This document shows, piece by piece, positions 1-7,282 of a DNA stretch of 10,314 nt. Position 1 is the first letter of the stretch; each line of letters starts with the position of its first letter. The notes beneath the pieces are model-generated. The model was not told the origin of the DNA and ran no database searches. It saw nothing but the letters and a program-made list of their open reading frames with translations. The position numbers and the translations under genes were made by a program. Origin of the DNA: Actinomycetota bacterium (GTDB lineage Bacteria > Actinomycetota > Thermoleophilia > Gaiellales > Gaiellaceae); assembly GCA_019236545.1 (NCBI GenBank), contig JAFAIV010000098.1:1-10314 (forward strand). Direction: 5' to 3'.

Positions 1-292
1 GGACGAGGTGCGTGTGCAGGATCGCCGGCCGCTTGCGCATCAGGTAGCCGACGAGGCGGCAGAACGCGACCGGGTCGACGTCGGTGCGGACGGGGATCGC
101 GTCGAGCGGGACGCCACGTGCCTCGAGCTCCCGCGCGAAGTCCCACGCGCCGGGCTCATGCTCGTGGAGCATCAGCATCCGCACGTTCCAGCCGCGCTCG
201 CGCAGGCGGGGAAGGAGCGAGAGCAGGTGTGCCTCCGAGCCGGAGATGCCCGCGACCTTCTGGAGGTGGACGACGAGCGGCCCTTCGCTCAT
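1..292 (-). CDS. GT4-family glycosyltransferase, N-terminal part (cut by window edge)
   Basis: Only the first 97 codons are present; the gene runs off the left edge. The fragment begins MSEGPLVVHLQKVAGISGSE and shows the start of a GT-B glycosyltransferase: a first beta strand (LVVHL), a glycine/serine loop GISGSEAHL at residues 15-23, a long helix (LLSLLPRLRERG), a second strand (WNVRMLML), and near residues 89-95 the strand and His pair of AILHTH common in GT4 enzymes. The family transfers a sugar from a nucleotide donor to a lipid-linked or sugar acceptor in the cytoplasm, with retention. The start is the ATG at 290-292. It overlaps the upstream gene's TGA as ATGA and follows a good Shine-Dalgarno GGAGG at 300-304, 7 nt away. 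The C-terminal donor-binding domain is not visible, so donor sugar and catalytic motif cannot be judged. It is the sixth gene of the minus-strand operon. Confidence 0.88.
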   Translation of the reverse strand, partial: MSEGPLVVHLQKVAGISGSEAHLLSLLPRLRERGWNVRMLMLHEHEPGAWDFARELEARGVPLDAIPVRTDVDPVAFCRLVGYLMRKRPAILHTHLV

Positions 293-1344
293 GCGCGCGC
301 CTCCACCACCGCCGCCATCAGCCCGTCCACCCACGACCGCACGGAGTGATGCTCCTCCACCCGTGCTCGCAGCGTCGTCCCGATCGCGTGCCGCTGCTCC
401 GGGCCGAGGGCCGCGAGCGCCGACAGGCGCTTGGCGAGCTCGCCGGGACGGTCGCGCCGGAAGAGCAGCGGCGGCTCGATCCCCTCCGCGAGGTCGTCGT
501 GGACGGGGTTCGACGCGAGGACGGGGAGGCAGGCGGCGCACGCCTCGTAGACGGCCTTGTCCGCGGAGCCCGCCTCCATGTTGTTGACGAGGACGTCGCT
601 GCGCGCGAAGAGGCCGGGGAGCATCTCGCGCGGGATCGAGTCGCCGAGCGTGACGTGTTGCGAGAGGGCGAGCCGGTCGACGAGGTCGGCGAGCTCGGCC
701 TTGTGGCGGCGCTCGAGGCCCGAGCCGGTCGTGCCGCGGGTCTCCAGCGTCACGTTCGTGCCCGCGGCGCGCGCGGTCGCGACGGCCTCGACGATCGTCT
801 TCAGCCCCTTCGAGGGCGAGTAGCGGCCGACAGCCACCGCGCGCAGGCGGCCCGCCTCGCCGTGCGGCTGGGTCGGCGGGAAGGCAGCGACGTCGATCGC
901 CTGGCCGATCGCGCGAACCTTCTCCGACGGAAGCGGGAACGAGCGCCGGTCGGCGCTGAGGATCAGCGTCGACGCGCGCTCGGAGAGCCGGAGCGGCAGG
1001 TGCTTCTTCCAGTGCGCGTACCAGAGGAGGATCGGGACGCCGCGCCGTCGTGCGAGCGGCGCGGCCGCGACCGCGTAGAGCGGGACCTGGTGCGCGATGA
1101 AGGCGTCGGCGCCGTCGATCGTCTCCGCGACCGCGCGCTCGAAGCGGACGAGCCGCTGGGGCCGGCTGGACGCGCCGAAGGTGCGCAGGCGGACGTTGGC
1201 CGGCCGGCCGACGAGCGTGCCGGCGTCGGCGATCACCTCGACCTCGTCGACGCGGCGCGCGAGCTCGTCGACGACCTGCGTCGACCAGGCGAGGAAGCCG
1301 TGGCTCGCGTCGAGCTTCTGGGTGCAGAAGACGATCCGGCTCAT
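289..1344 (-). CDS. GT4-like glycosyltransferase with variant EX7E motif
   Basis: A 351-residue GT-B fold protein, normal length for GT4 enzymes. It probably transfers a sugar in the cytoplasm during assembly of the lipid-linked glycan. Seen in the sequence: an N-terminal domain starting SRIVFCTQKLDASHG, a linker near 140-165, and a C-terminal donor-binding domain from about 166 with AVGRYSPSKG (Arg174 and Lys179, the usual GR...KG phosphate-binding pair). Where most GT4 proteins have EX7E, this one has GSADKAVYEACA: Glu267 is kept but the first Glu position is Gly259. Related GT4 proteins with an S-x-DK-x-x-x-E pattern are, as I recall, a recognised variant, so this need not mean loss of activity. 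The same frame stays open far upstream, but MSRIVF at 1344 is the natural start: it matches the beginning of the domain and overlaps the upstream stop as ATGA. The stop at 289-291 overlaps the next gene the same way. Donor and acceptor are unknown. Confidence 0.88.
   Translation of the reverse strand: MSRIVFCTQKLDASHGFLAWSTQVVDELARRVDEVEVIADAGTLVGRPANVRLRTFGASSRPQRLVRFERAVAETIDGADAFIAHQVPLYAVAAAPLARRRGVPILLWYAHWKKHLPLRLSERASTLILSADRRSFPLPSEKVRAIGQAIDVAAFPPTQPHGEAGRLRAVAVGRYSPSKGLKTIVEAVATARAAGTNVTLETRGTTGSGLERRHKAELADLVDRLALSQHVTLGDSIPREMLPGLFARSDVLVNNMEAGSADKAVYEACAACLPVLASNPVHDDLAEGIEPPLLFRRDRPGELAKRLSALAALGPEQRHAIGTTLRARVEEHHSVRSWVDGLMAAVVEARA
300..304 (-). promoter_or_regulatory. Shine-Dalgarno site for the left-edge glycosyltransferase
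   Basis: GGAGG on the minus strand, 7 nt before the ATG at 290-292. It lies inside the 3' end of the preceding gene and is the clearest ribosome binding site in the window; most other starts here have none. It supports the chosen start and suggests this gene is initiated independently as well as by coupling. Confidence 0.65.
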
Positions 1345-2432
1345 CGGAGGGCAAGGGTACGGTCGACGAGGTCCCGGATCCGCGCCCCATAGGCATCCGG
1401 CGTCACGCCCCACTCCTCGCCGGTACGGCGAGCGGCGGCGCCGAGCCGCTCGGCGAGAGCGCGGTCGCAGAGGATCCGGACGAGCGCGTCGGCGAGCGAC
1501 TGCGCGTCGTCGGGGTCGATCAGGAGGCCGTTCTCGCCGTCGTGGACGACGTCGGGGATCCCGGCCCGGTTGCCGCCGACGACGGCGCGGCCGCGGCAGA
1601 CGCCTTCGAGCGCGACGCGCGGCAGGCCCTCGGAACGCGACGGGAGGCAGACGAGCCACGAGTCGTCCATCGCCGCGGCGACCTCCTCCGAGGTCAGCCG
1701 CGGCGACCACTCGACGTCCTCGGGGACGAGCGCCCGCAGCGAGCCGTCGCCGACGACGTGCAGCCGGGCGTCGGGCACGCGCTCGACGACGCGCGGCCAC
1801 GCGGCGACGAGCGTGTCGAAGGCCTTGTAGCGCTCGAGCACGCCGACGAAGACCGCGCGCGGCGTCTCCGGGAGCGGCGCTGGCGGCCGCGCGAGGAACG
1901 CGTCCGCGTCGACGTAGGACGGGAAGCAGACGAGCGGCTCGACGCCGAGCGCGCGCACCTTGCCGGTCGTGTGGGTGGAGACGGTCTTGACGGCGTCGGC
2001 ACGGCGGACGGCGAACGGCGCGATCGCGTCGTTGAGCGGGTTGAGCAGCCGCCGGAGCGGCGAGCCGTAGAGGCGCGTGGCCTCGTGCCAGTCGCCCTGG
2101 ACGTCGAGGACGAGCCTCACGGGGACGCCCGCGAGCCGCCGCGCGAGCAGGACGAGCGCGAGCTCGTGGACGCCCTGGACGACGGCGACCTCGGGCCGGA
2201 ACGCTCGCAACTCGCGGGCGACGCGGAACGGGAGGAGCAGGTAGTAGAGCGGCCCGTCGAGCGCCGGGAACGGCGCCGCCAGCCGGAAGCGCGGGTCGCT
2301 CGGCTGTCGCGCGGGCGCGGCGGCGACGACGCGGAAGTCCGAGACGGCACCGATCGCGCCCCACTTGCGCGCGGGCGCGCCCTCGAGCGGGAGCCGGATC
2401 CGTTCGCGCGAGACGAAGAGGACGCGGGTCAC
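1341..2432 (-). CDS. GT4 glycosyltransferase, paralogue of the gene just upstream
   Basis: A 363-residue retaining glycosyltransferase of the GT-B fold. The N-terminal domain opens with MTRVLFVSRERIRLPLEG followed by ARKW, and has a conserved block QGDWHEATRLYGSPLRRLL at 112-130. The C-terminal domain carries VGVLERYK (Lys203; the usual Arg after the first Gly is Val198), HVVGDG at 225-230, and a complete EX7E motif, EGLPRVALE at 268-276, followed by AGIPDVVHDGENG. The start is the GTG at 2430-2432, which gives the strand-initiating TRVLFVS and overlaps the upstream gene's TGA as GTGA; there is no Shine-Dalgarno site, so translational coupling is likely. The upstream neighbour at 2429-3514 is clearly homologous along its whole length, so the two look like an old tandem duplication. 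Specificity cannot be read from sequence. Confidence 0.92.
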   Translation of the reverse strand: MTRVLFVSRERIRLPLEGAPARKWGAIGAVSDFRVVAAAPARQPSDPRFRLAAPFPALDGPLYYLLLPFRVARELRAFRPEVAVVQGVHELALVLLARRLAGVPVRLVLDVQGDWHEATRLYGSPLRRLLNPLNDAIAPFAVRRADAVKTVSTHTTGKVRALGVEPLVCFPSYVDADAFLARPPAPLPETPRAVFVGVLERYKAFDTLVAAWPRVVERVPDARLHVVGDGSLRALVPEDVEWSPRLTSEEVAAAMDDSWLVCLPSRSEGLPRVALEGVCRGRAVVGGNRAGIPDVVHDGENGLLIDPDDAQSLADALVRILCDRALAERLGAAARRTGEEWGVTPDAYGARIRDLVDRTLALR

Positions 2433-3514
2433 AGCGCGTCGACCAACTCGCGCATGCGTGCCGAGTACTCCTCAGGGGACGAGATCCAGCGCCGCGCCGC
2501 GGCGCGGGCGCCGTCGGCGAGCCGCGCGGCCAGGTCGCGGTCCGTGAGCACGCGCACGAGCGCGTCCGCGAGCGCGAACGCGTCGCCAGGCGGTACGAGC
2601 AGCCCGCTGACGCCGTCCTCGACGATGTCGGGGATGCCCCCCGCCCGCGATGCGACGACCGGCCGTCCGCGCGCGAACGCCTCGATCGCCACGCGCGGCA
2701 GACCCTCGGTCAGCGACGGGAGGACGAGCGCGGTCGCGTCGTCGAGCGCGGCGGCCAGCTCTTCCGGAGTGAGCCGGACGTCCCAGGAGGTCTGCCCGGG
2801 CAGGTCGCGGACGAGCGCCTCGACGACCTCACGCTTTCGCCCGTCGCCGACGATCCGCAGCCGTGCCTCCGGAACGCGCGACGCGGCGCTCCGCCACGCG
2901 GCGGCCAGGCCGGGGACGTTCTTCGGCCCGGCGAGCGCGCCGACGAAGAGCAGCGACGGCGGCTCCGGCAGCGGCGCGGGCGCGGCCGCCGTGAACGCGC
3001 CCAGATCCGAGTACGTCGGGAACGTGGCCGCGGGCTCGACGCCGAGCCGGCGGACGAGGCCACTCGTGAACGGCGAGACCGTGCGCACCGCGTCCGCGCG
3101 CGCGAGCGCGAGCCGAGCCGCCGCGGCGCTCGCGGGCTCGAGCAGGCGCCGCAGCGGCGAGCCGTACAGCCGCGTCGCGCTCCGCCAGTCGCCGTGCACC
3201 TCCAGCAGCAGCCTCGCGTGACTTCCGGCGAGCCGCCGCCCGGCGAGCGCCGCCGCCGCCTCATACGGGCTCTGCGCGACGATCGCGTCGGCGGGGAACT
3301 CGCGCAGCTCGCGGGCGACGAGGCGCGGCAGGCCGAGGTAGAACGCCGGGCTCGACGCGCGGACGAGCCGGAAGCGCTCGTCCTCGCCCTCCCCGGTCGC
3401 GAGGACGCGCCAGTCGAGCTGCTCCGCGAGCGCGTCCCACTTCCGCGCAAGCCCCGGCTCGAGCGGGAGCCGGTAGCGGGTGCGGGCGACGAAGAGGACG
3501 CGTGGCCGGCTCAT
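2429..3514 (-). CDS. GT4 glycosyltransferase, paralogue of the gene just downstream
   Basis: A 361-residue GT-B glycosyltransferase. It begins MSRPRVLFVARTRYRLPLEP followed by LARKWDAL and shares with the next gene the block HGDWRSATRLYGSPLRRLL at 107-125 and the C-terminal half. Donor-domain marks are VGALAGPKN (Lys198 kept; the usual Arg is Ala193), RIVGDG at 220-225, EGLPRVAIE at 270-278 (complete EX7E) and AGGIPDIVEDGVSG. The ATG at 3512-3514 overlaps the upstream stop as ATGA; the TGA at 2429-2431 overlaps the next gene as GTGA. The protein has no signal peptide or membrane span, so it should act in the cytoplasm or at the inner membrane surface on the lipid-linked intermediate. It lacks visible distinguishing features for donor choice; paralogy with its neighbour suggests two related transfer steps. 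Confidence 0.92.
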   Translation of the reverse strand: MSRPRVLFVARTRYRLPLEPGLARKWDALAEQLDWRVLATGEGEDERFRLVRASSPAFYLGLPRLVARELREFPADAIVAQSPYEAAAALAGRRLAGSHARLLLEVHGDWRSATRLYGSPLRRLLEPASAAAARLALARADAVRTVSPFTSGLVRRLGVEPAATFPTYSDLGAFTAAAPAPLPEPPSLLFVGALAGPKNVPGLAAAWRSAASRVPEARLRIVGDGRKREVVEALVRDLPGQTSWDVRLTPEELAAALDDATALVLPSLTEGLPRVAIEAFARGRPVVASRAGGIPDIVEDGVSGLLVPPGDAFALADALVRVLTDRDLAARLADGARAAARRWISSPEEYSARMRELVDAL

Positions 3515-4644
3515 CCGGCGGCGGCCGCCAGGAGGGCCTGCTCGAGCCGCGCGAAGACGACGTCGCGGTCGTACTCGCGCACGGACGGAGCGGCGGCGCC
3601 GGCGAGCCGCTCGCGCAGCGCGGCGTCGGCGAAGAACCGCTCGATCCCGGCCGCGATCCCCTCCACGTCGCCCGCCTCGAAGAGCAGCCCGTTCTCGCCG
3701 TCACGCACGACCTCCGCGACGCCGCCGACCCGCGTCGCGAGCACCGGCGTCCCGACCGCGAGCGCCTCGACGACGGTGTGCGGGAAGTTCTCCCAGCTCG
3801 ACGTGAGGAGCGACGCCTCCGCCGCGCGGAACAGCTCGAGGATCCGCTCGCGCGGCAGCGGGCCGAGGAAGCGGACGCGCTCCGCGAGGCCGAGCTCGGC
3901 GACGCGCCGCTCGAGCGGCTCGCGCTCCGCACCCTCGCCCGCGATCAGGAGCTCGACGCCGTCCACGCGGGCGATCGCGTCCAGCGCGACCCCGAGTGCC
4001 TTCTGCGGCCCGAGCCGGCCCGCGAACGCGAGTGTGCGGCCGTTCATCCCGAGCTCGCCGCGCAGCTCCTCACGCGGCCGGAGCTCCGGCAGCGGCGGCG
4101 CCGGGTTCGGCAGGACGGAGACTCGCTCCGCCGAGACTCCCCAGGACACCGTGAGCCGGCTGAGGTACTCGCTCGGCGTGAAGACGTGCGCCGCGTGGCG
4201 CAGCTCCCAATCGCGCGCGAGCCGCAGCGCCCGGATCGCGAGATCACCGCGCTCGCGCTGGAACGCGTCGACGTCGCCCTCGACCATCCTCCGGCGGCGT
4301 GCGCGCTCGAACGCGGGGTCCGCCGTGAGCTTGACGACGTACGGCTTCCTCGCCACCGACGCGCCGAGCGCGCTCCGGCCGAACATGCCGGTCGTGTAGA
4401 CGACGTCGTTCTCGCGGGCGCGGTGGTGGATCAGCGCGGCGACGCGGTAGTGGCGGACGCCCAGCCGGTGGCGGCGCGAGACGGCGCGCACCGGGTACGG
4501 CCTCGTCGCCGGCGGCGCGTCGGCCGTCGTCACGACCTCGACCTCGTGCCCGCGCTCGCGCAGGAACTCCGCCACCTCGGGAGCGTGGCTCGCCGGCCCG
4601 CCTACGTCGGGCGGCCAGATCCCGGAGACGACGAGCACCCTCAC
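3511..4644 (-). CDS. GT4 glycosyltransferase (GPASH-type N-terminus)
   Basis: A 377-residue GT4 glycosyltransferase. The first strand and glycine loop read VRVLVVSGIWPPDVGGPASH, typical of GT-B enzymes in which the loop shapes the acceptor and donor site. Further marks are VKLTADPAFE at 104-113, FTPSEYL at 155-161, AGRLGPQKAL at 208-217 (Arg210 and Lys215 for the donor diphosphate), AGEGAER near 235, a complete EX7E motif in ENFPHTVVE at 285-293, and RVGGVAEVVRDGENG. The frame is open for 61 more codons upstream, but those lie over the flippase gene and have no domain content; the GTG at 4642-4644 begins exactly at the first beta strand and overlaps the flippase stop as GTGA. It is the first glycosyltransferase after the flippase, so it is probably translated by coupling. 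Donor sugar unknown. Confidence 0.92.
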   Translation of the reverse strand: MRVLVVSGIWPPDVGGPASHAPEVAEFLRERGHEVEVVTTADAPPATRPYPVRAVSRRHRLGVRHYRVAALIHHRARENDVVYTTGMFGRSALGASVARKPYVVKLTADPAFERARRRRMVEGDVDAFQRERGDLAIRALRLARDWELRHAAHVFTPSEYLSRLTVSWGVSAERVSVLPNPAPPLPELRPREELRGELGMNGRTLAFAGRLGPQKALGVALDAIARVDGVELLIAGEGAEREPLERRVAELGLAERVRFLGPLPRERILELFRAAEASLLTSSWENFPHTVVEALAVGTPVLATRVGGVAEVVRDGENGLLFEAGDVEGIAAGIERFFADAALRERLAGAAAPSVREYDRDVVFARLEQALLAAAAG

Positions 4645-5918
4645 GCCGGCACCGGCTCCGGCGTCTCGCGGCGGATCCGCGCGAAGAGCACCCACCACGC
4701 GAGCGCGAACGCGACACTGCCGACGAGCACGGCGAGCGCCGCGCCGGTCGCGCCCCACGCCCAGCCGAACGGGATCGCGAGCGGCAGGAGCACCGCGGTC
4801 TCGATCGCGTGCGTCCACGTCCGCCACGACGGCTTGCCGATCGTGACCGCGAACGACTTCGACCAGCCGACGACGAACTGGACGACGCCCGCGACGACGA
4901 TGACGCGCGCCGCGGTGACCGCGCCGAGGTTCTTCGCCTGGAAGAGCAGGCGGATGATCTCCGGCATGAAGACGAGGAGCGGCACGAGCAACGCGACCGA
5001 CGCCAGCGCGGCGAGCAGCGTGTAGCGGCGCACGCCCGCGAAGACGCGGCCGAAGCGGCCGCCCTCCCAGTCGCGCGTCTGCTCGGTGAGGAGCACGAGC
5101 CGGATCGGCGCCGAGACGGCGTTGAACCCGGTCTGCGGCGACTGCGCGACGCGGAAGTAGCCGACCTGCGTCGCCGTGTTGACGATGCCGAGCAGCATCG
5201 GGGTCAGCGTCGTCCGCAGCGAGATCACGCCGGTGGCGACGCTCGACTGGACGACGAAGCCGATGATCTCGCGGCGCTCCGGGCCGAGCGGCGTCGCCTC
5301 CGCCCGCGGGAAGCGCCGGAACGCCGACAGCCCGGCGATCCCGATCGCCGCCGACGCGGCCGCCTGCGCCGCCACGATCCCGCCGACCGCCGCCGTCAAT
5401 CCGTGCGGCGCTCCGACCGCGATGCCGGTCAGCCGCAGCGCCATCGACAGCGCGAGGAAGAAGCCCCGGATGTCGTAGCGCCCGCGCAGCATCAGCGGCA
5501 CGGCCGACATCCCCTCCGGGCTCTGCAGGAGCGGGATCGCCGCGCCGAGCGCGAGCGGCAGCCGCAGCTCGGCGTGCCCGAAGACCGGCTTCGCCAGCGC
5601 CGCGAGCCCGAGCAGCGCGAGCCCGGCCAGCACCGCTCCGACGATCTTCAGCCAGAAGACCTGCCGGAACAGGCGGTGGAGCCGCCCGAAGTCCTCCCGC
5701 TCGATGAAGCGGAAGCCGTACTTGATCAGCGCCTCCTCGATCGTCAGGTCGAGCAGGGTCTGGAAGAACCCCGTCGAGGCGATGACGATCGTGAAGAGGC
5801 CGAGCGTCGAGGTGCTGAAGATGCGGGCCGCGACGACGGTGCCGAGGAAGCCGAGCGCGACGGAGAGATACGTCCCGGCCGCGGCCCCGACGCGGCGCCG
5901 GAAGACGGAGTCGCCCAT
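4641..5918 (-). CDS. Wzx-like polysaccharide/lipid-linked oligosaccharide flippase (MOP superfamily)
   Basis: A 425-residue, strongly hydrophobic protein with about 12 likely membrane segments, for example near residues 12-32, 38-58, 88-108, 118-132, 152-170, 174-198, 216-234, 300-318, 334-352, 370-386 and 388-412. The pattern of an N-terminal RRRVGAAAGTYLSVALGFLG segment, the AARIFSTSTLGLFTI turn, paired-helix repeats and few charges inside the helices fits the Wzx/RfbX branch of the MOP superfamily. These proteins move undecaprenyl-diphosphate oligosaccharides across the cytoplasmic membrane. Length is normal. The ATG at 5916-5918 has no Shine-Dalgarno site, but a TACACT hexamer ends 9 nt before it, so the transcript may be leaderless or nearly so. 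It is the first gene of the minus-strand operon and faces the polymerase gene across a 53-bp gap, the usual pairing for a Wzy-dependent pathway. The substrate glycan is unknown. Confidence 0.88.
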   Translation of the reverse strand: MGDSVFRRRVGAAAGTYLSVALGFLGTVVAARIFSTSTLGLFTIVIASTGFFQTLLDLTIEEALIKYGFRFIEREDFGRLHRLFRQVFWLKIVGAVLAGLALLGLAALAKPVFGHAELRLPLALGAAIPLLQSPEGMSAVPLMLRGRYDIRGFFLALSMALRLTGIAVGAPHGLTAAVGGIVAAQAAASAAIGIAGLSAFRRFPRAEATPLGPERREIIGFVVQSSVATGVISLRTTLTPMLLGIVNTATQVGYFRVAQSPQTGFNAVSAPIRLVLLTEQTRDWEGGRFGRVFAGVRRYTLLAALASVALLVPLLVFMPEIIRLLFQAKNLGAVTAARVIVVAGVVQFVVGWSKSFAVTIGKPSWRTWTHAIETAVLLPLAIPFGWAWGATGAALAVLVGSVAFALAWWVLFARIRRETPEPVPA

Positions 5919-5927
5919 CAGGAGGCC

Positions 5928-5933
5928 AGTGTA
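5928..5933 (-). promoter_or_regulatory. Putative -10 element for the flippase operon
   Basis: TACACT on the minus strand fits the TAnnnT form of actinobacterial -10 elements. A start site 7 nt downstream would fall near 5921, only about 3 nt before the ATG of the flippase gene. At the -35 spacing (5951-5956) the sequence is CCGGAA, unlike TTGACA. The identification rests on the hexamer and its position alone. Confidence 0.4.
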
Positions 5934-5958
5934 GAGCCGGTTTCGGCAGGTTCCGGAC

Positions 5959-5964
5959 TAGACT
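5959..5964 (+). promoter_or_regulatory. Putative -10 element for the polymerase operon
   Basis: TAGACT matches the TAnnnT pattern of actinobacterial -10 elements and ends exactly 7 nt before the GTG at 5972. Transcription would then begin at or next to the start codon, the usual geometry of leaderless genes. No -35 match is seen near 5936-5941 (GCCGGT). Confidence 0.45.
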
Positions 5965-5971
5965 CGCCGCC

Positions 5972-7282
5972 GTGCGGTCGTCGGTGATCCGGAGCTGGAG
6001 CGTGGGCGCCGTCGTCCTCGCTGCGGCGCTTCCGGTCGTCTTCCTGCACCTGAACTACCAGCCGTCGTTCTCGGCCGGCAGCGCGACGATCAAGCTCTCG
6101 GACCTGGCGATCCTGGCGGTCGTCGTCGCGGCCGTCGCGGCCGCTGCGCGCAGCGGCCTGGGACGCCTGCGCGCCGGCCTGCCGATCTGGATCGCCGCGG
6201 CGCTCTTCCTCGGCTGGATCGTCCTCGCGTGCTTCTACCCGCTCGCGTCGTCGCGCGCGTACCCGTGGCACACGCACCTCGTCACGGCGGGCGAGTTCGG
6301 CCTCTACGCGCTGCTCGCGCCGGCCGTGCCGCTGCTCGTGCGGAAGCGCGACGACGCCCTGCTCGTCGCGGGGACGCTCGTCGGCTGGAGCACGATCGCC
6401 ACCGCCGTCGGGATCGCGCAGTGGCTCGGCTGGCACGGCCTCGCCGGCTGGGGGCGGTCGCGGCGGCAGCCGTCGTTCCTCGGGCCGCACGACTTCGCCT
6501 CGCTCTCGGGGATGGTCCTGGGGCTCGGGCTCGTCGCGCTCCTGTTCCGGCTCGAGGGGAGGTGGGTGCGGCGCGGCGCCTGGCTGGCGGTCGCGAGCGG
6601 CCTGATCGGGTTCGTGATCGGCGGCGCGAGCGCCGGGATCATCGGCCTCGTCCCGGCGACGCTCGTGGCCGGAGTGGTGGCGTGGAGGCGGGAGCGGCTC
6701 GAGCGCCGGACGCTCGCGACCGTCCTCGCGGCGACGGCGGTCGCGTCGCTCGGGGTCGTCGTTCTCCGCGCGGGCGACTTCGACCAGTTCTTCCGCTTCC
6801 TCGGCTTCAGCAAGGCGCCGCCGACGAACGCGCACATCCAGACGTACTCGCAGCGGACGCTGCTCGCGTACATCGGCTACCGGATCTGGATCCACCACCC
6901 GCTCGTCGGCGTCGGCTTCGAGGGCTCCGGCGACCCGGCCGCGTTCGAGCCGGAGTTGCCGGCCGCGCACGCCCGCTTCCCGCACGTCCTCCCGCTCGCG
7001 TTCCCGGCGCCGCAGCATCCGTACGGCGTCCAGATGCTCTACATCCAGGTGCTCGCCGACCTCGGCGTCGTCGGGGGCGTGCTCCTCGTCCTCCTCTTCG
7101 CGGCCGGCCTCTGGGCCGCAGGGCGCGCCGCGCTGCGCGGGCCGCCGTCGCGCGCGCTGTCCGGGACGCTCGGGCTCTTCTGGCTGCTGCTCGTCATGGG
7201 TCTCTGGACGGCCGAGGGCCTGGTCGCAGGGATCCCGCTCGACGCCGTGACCTGGCTCGCCTTCGGCGCCGCCGCGCTGTGA
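5972..7282 (+). CDS. O-antigen ligase/polymerase-like membrane protein (Wzy/WaaL superfamily)
   Basis: A 436-residue polytopic membrane protein with roughly 10-12 hydrophobic segments, among them residues 8-26, 43-60, 70-88, 106-123, 130-150, 175-193, 203-238, 248-265, 363-384 and 397-412. Between about 266 and 360 there is a long, mostly polar loop, as in the extracytoplasmic catalytic loop of this superfamily. It carries the Wzy_C-like signature SQRTLLAYIGYRIWIHHPL at 293-311 followed by GVGFEGSG, and later QHPYGVQMLYIQVLADLGVVG at 348-368. Members join lipid-linked repeat units or transfer a finished glycan to an acceptor; sequence alone does not separate polymerase from ligase. The flippase across the gap favours Wzy-type polymerisation. 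The GTG at 5972-5974 was chosen because a TAGACT hexamer sits 7 nt before it; an in-frame GTG at 5984 is the alternative. The stop overlaps the methyltransferase start as GTGA. Confidence 0.87.
   Translation: MRSSVIRSWSVGAVVLAAALPVVFLHLNYQPSFSAGSATIKLSDLAILAVVVAAVAAAARSGLGRLRAGLPIWIAAALFLGWIVLACFYPLASSRAYPWHTHLVTAGEFGLYALLAPAVPLLVRKRDDALLVAGTLVGWSTIATAVGIAQWLGWHGLAGWGRSRRQPSFLGPHDFASLSGMVLGLGLVALLFRLEGRWVRRGAWLAVASGLIGFVIGGASAGIIGLVPATLVAGVVAWRRERLERRTLATVLAATAVASLGVVVLRAGDFDQFFRFLGFSKAPPTNAHIQTYSQRTLLAYIGYRIWIHHPLVGVGFEGSGDPAAFEPELPAAHARFPHVLPLAFPAPQHPYGVQMLYIQVLADLGVVGGVLLVLLFAAGLWAAGRAALRGPPSRALSGTLGLFWLLLVMGLWTAEGLVAGIPLDAVTWLAFGAAAL

Larger units (their letters stand above)
5919..5971. 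promoter_or_regulatory. Divergent intergenic promoter region between the two glycan operons
   Basis: The only non-coding gap in the window, 53 bp long, lies between the start codons of the flippase and the polymerase-like gene. It must hold promoters for both operons unless they are read from outside. It contains TACACT (minus strand, 5928-5933) and TAGACT (plus strand, 5959-5964), with 25 bp between them. In that spacer are a small inverted pair GCCG/CGGC (5936-5939 and 5944-5947) and two similar pieces, GGTTTC at 5939-5944 and GGTTCC at 5949-5954, which might bind a regulator. No consensus -35 is visible for either direction. Confidence 0.6.

Noticed and set aside
1345..2364. A 340-residue N-terminal extension of the gene at 289-1344
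   Set aside because: The frame is open but reads through the neighbouring glycosyltransferase gene and gives Arg/Ala-rich sequence. The domain begins exactly at MSRIVF, so it is not a fusion protein.
1542..3221. Long open frame on the plus strand (about 560 codons) opposite the two paralogous glycosyltransferases
   Set aside because: It is antisense to two well-supported genes. Its translation is rich in Arg, Asp, Glu and Ala without any fold or motif, as expected when GC-rich codons are read on the opposite strand.
4645..4827. A 61-residue N-terminal extension of the glycosyltransferase at 3511-4644
   Set aside because: It lies over the 3' end of the flippase gene and adds no domain; the GTG at 4642-4644 directly precedes the first beta strand.
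5936..5947. Small hairpin GCCG-GTTT-CGGC in the divergent gap considered as a terminator
   Set aside because: Only 4 bp of stem, no T-run, and it lies between two divergent starts where no transcript needs to end. Kept only as a possible part of an operator.
3502..5987. Two further long plus-strand frames (3502-5025 and 4809-5987) opposite the GPASH glycosyltransferase and the flippase
   Set aside because: Low-complexity charged translations lying fully across recognisable minus-strand genes; they are composition artefacts.
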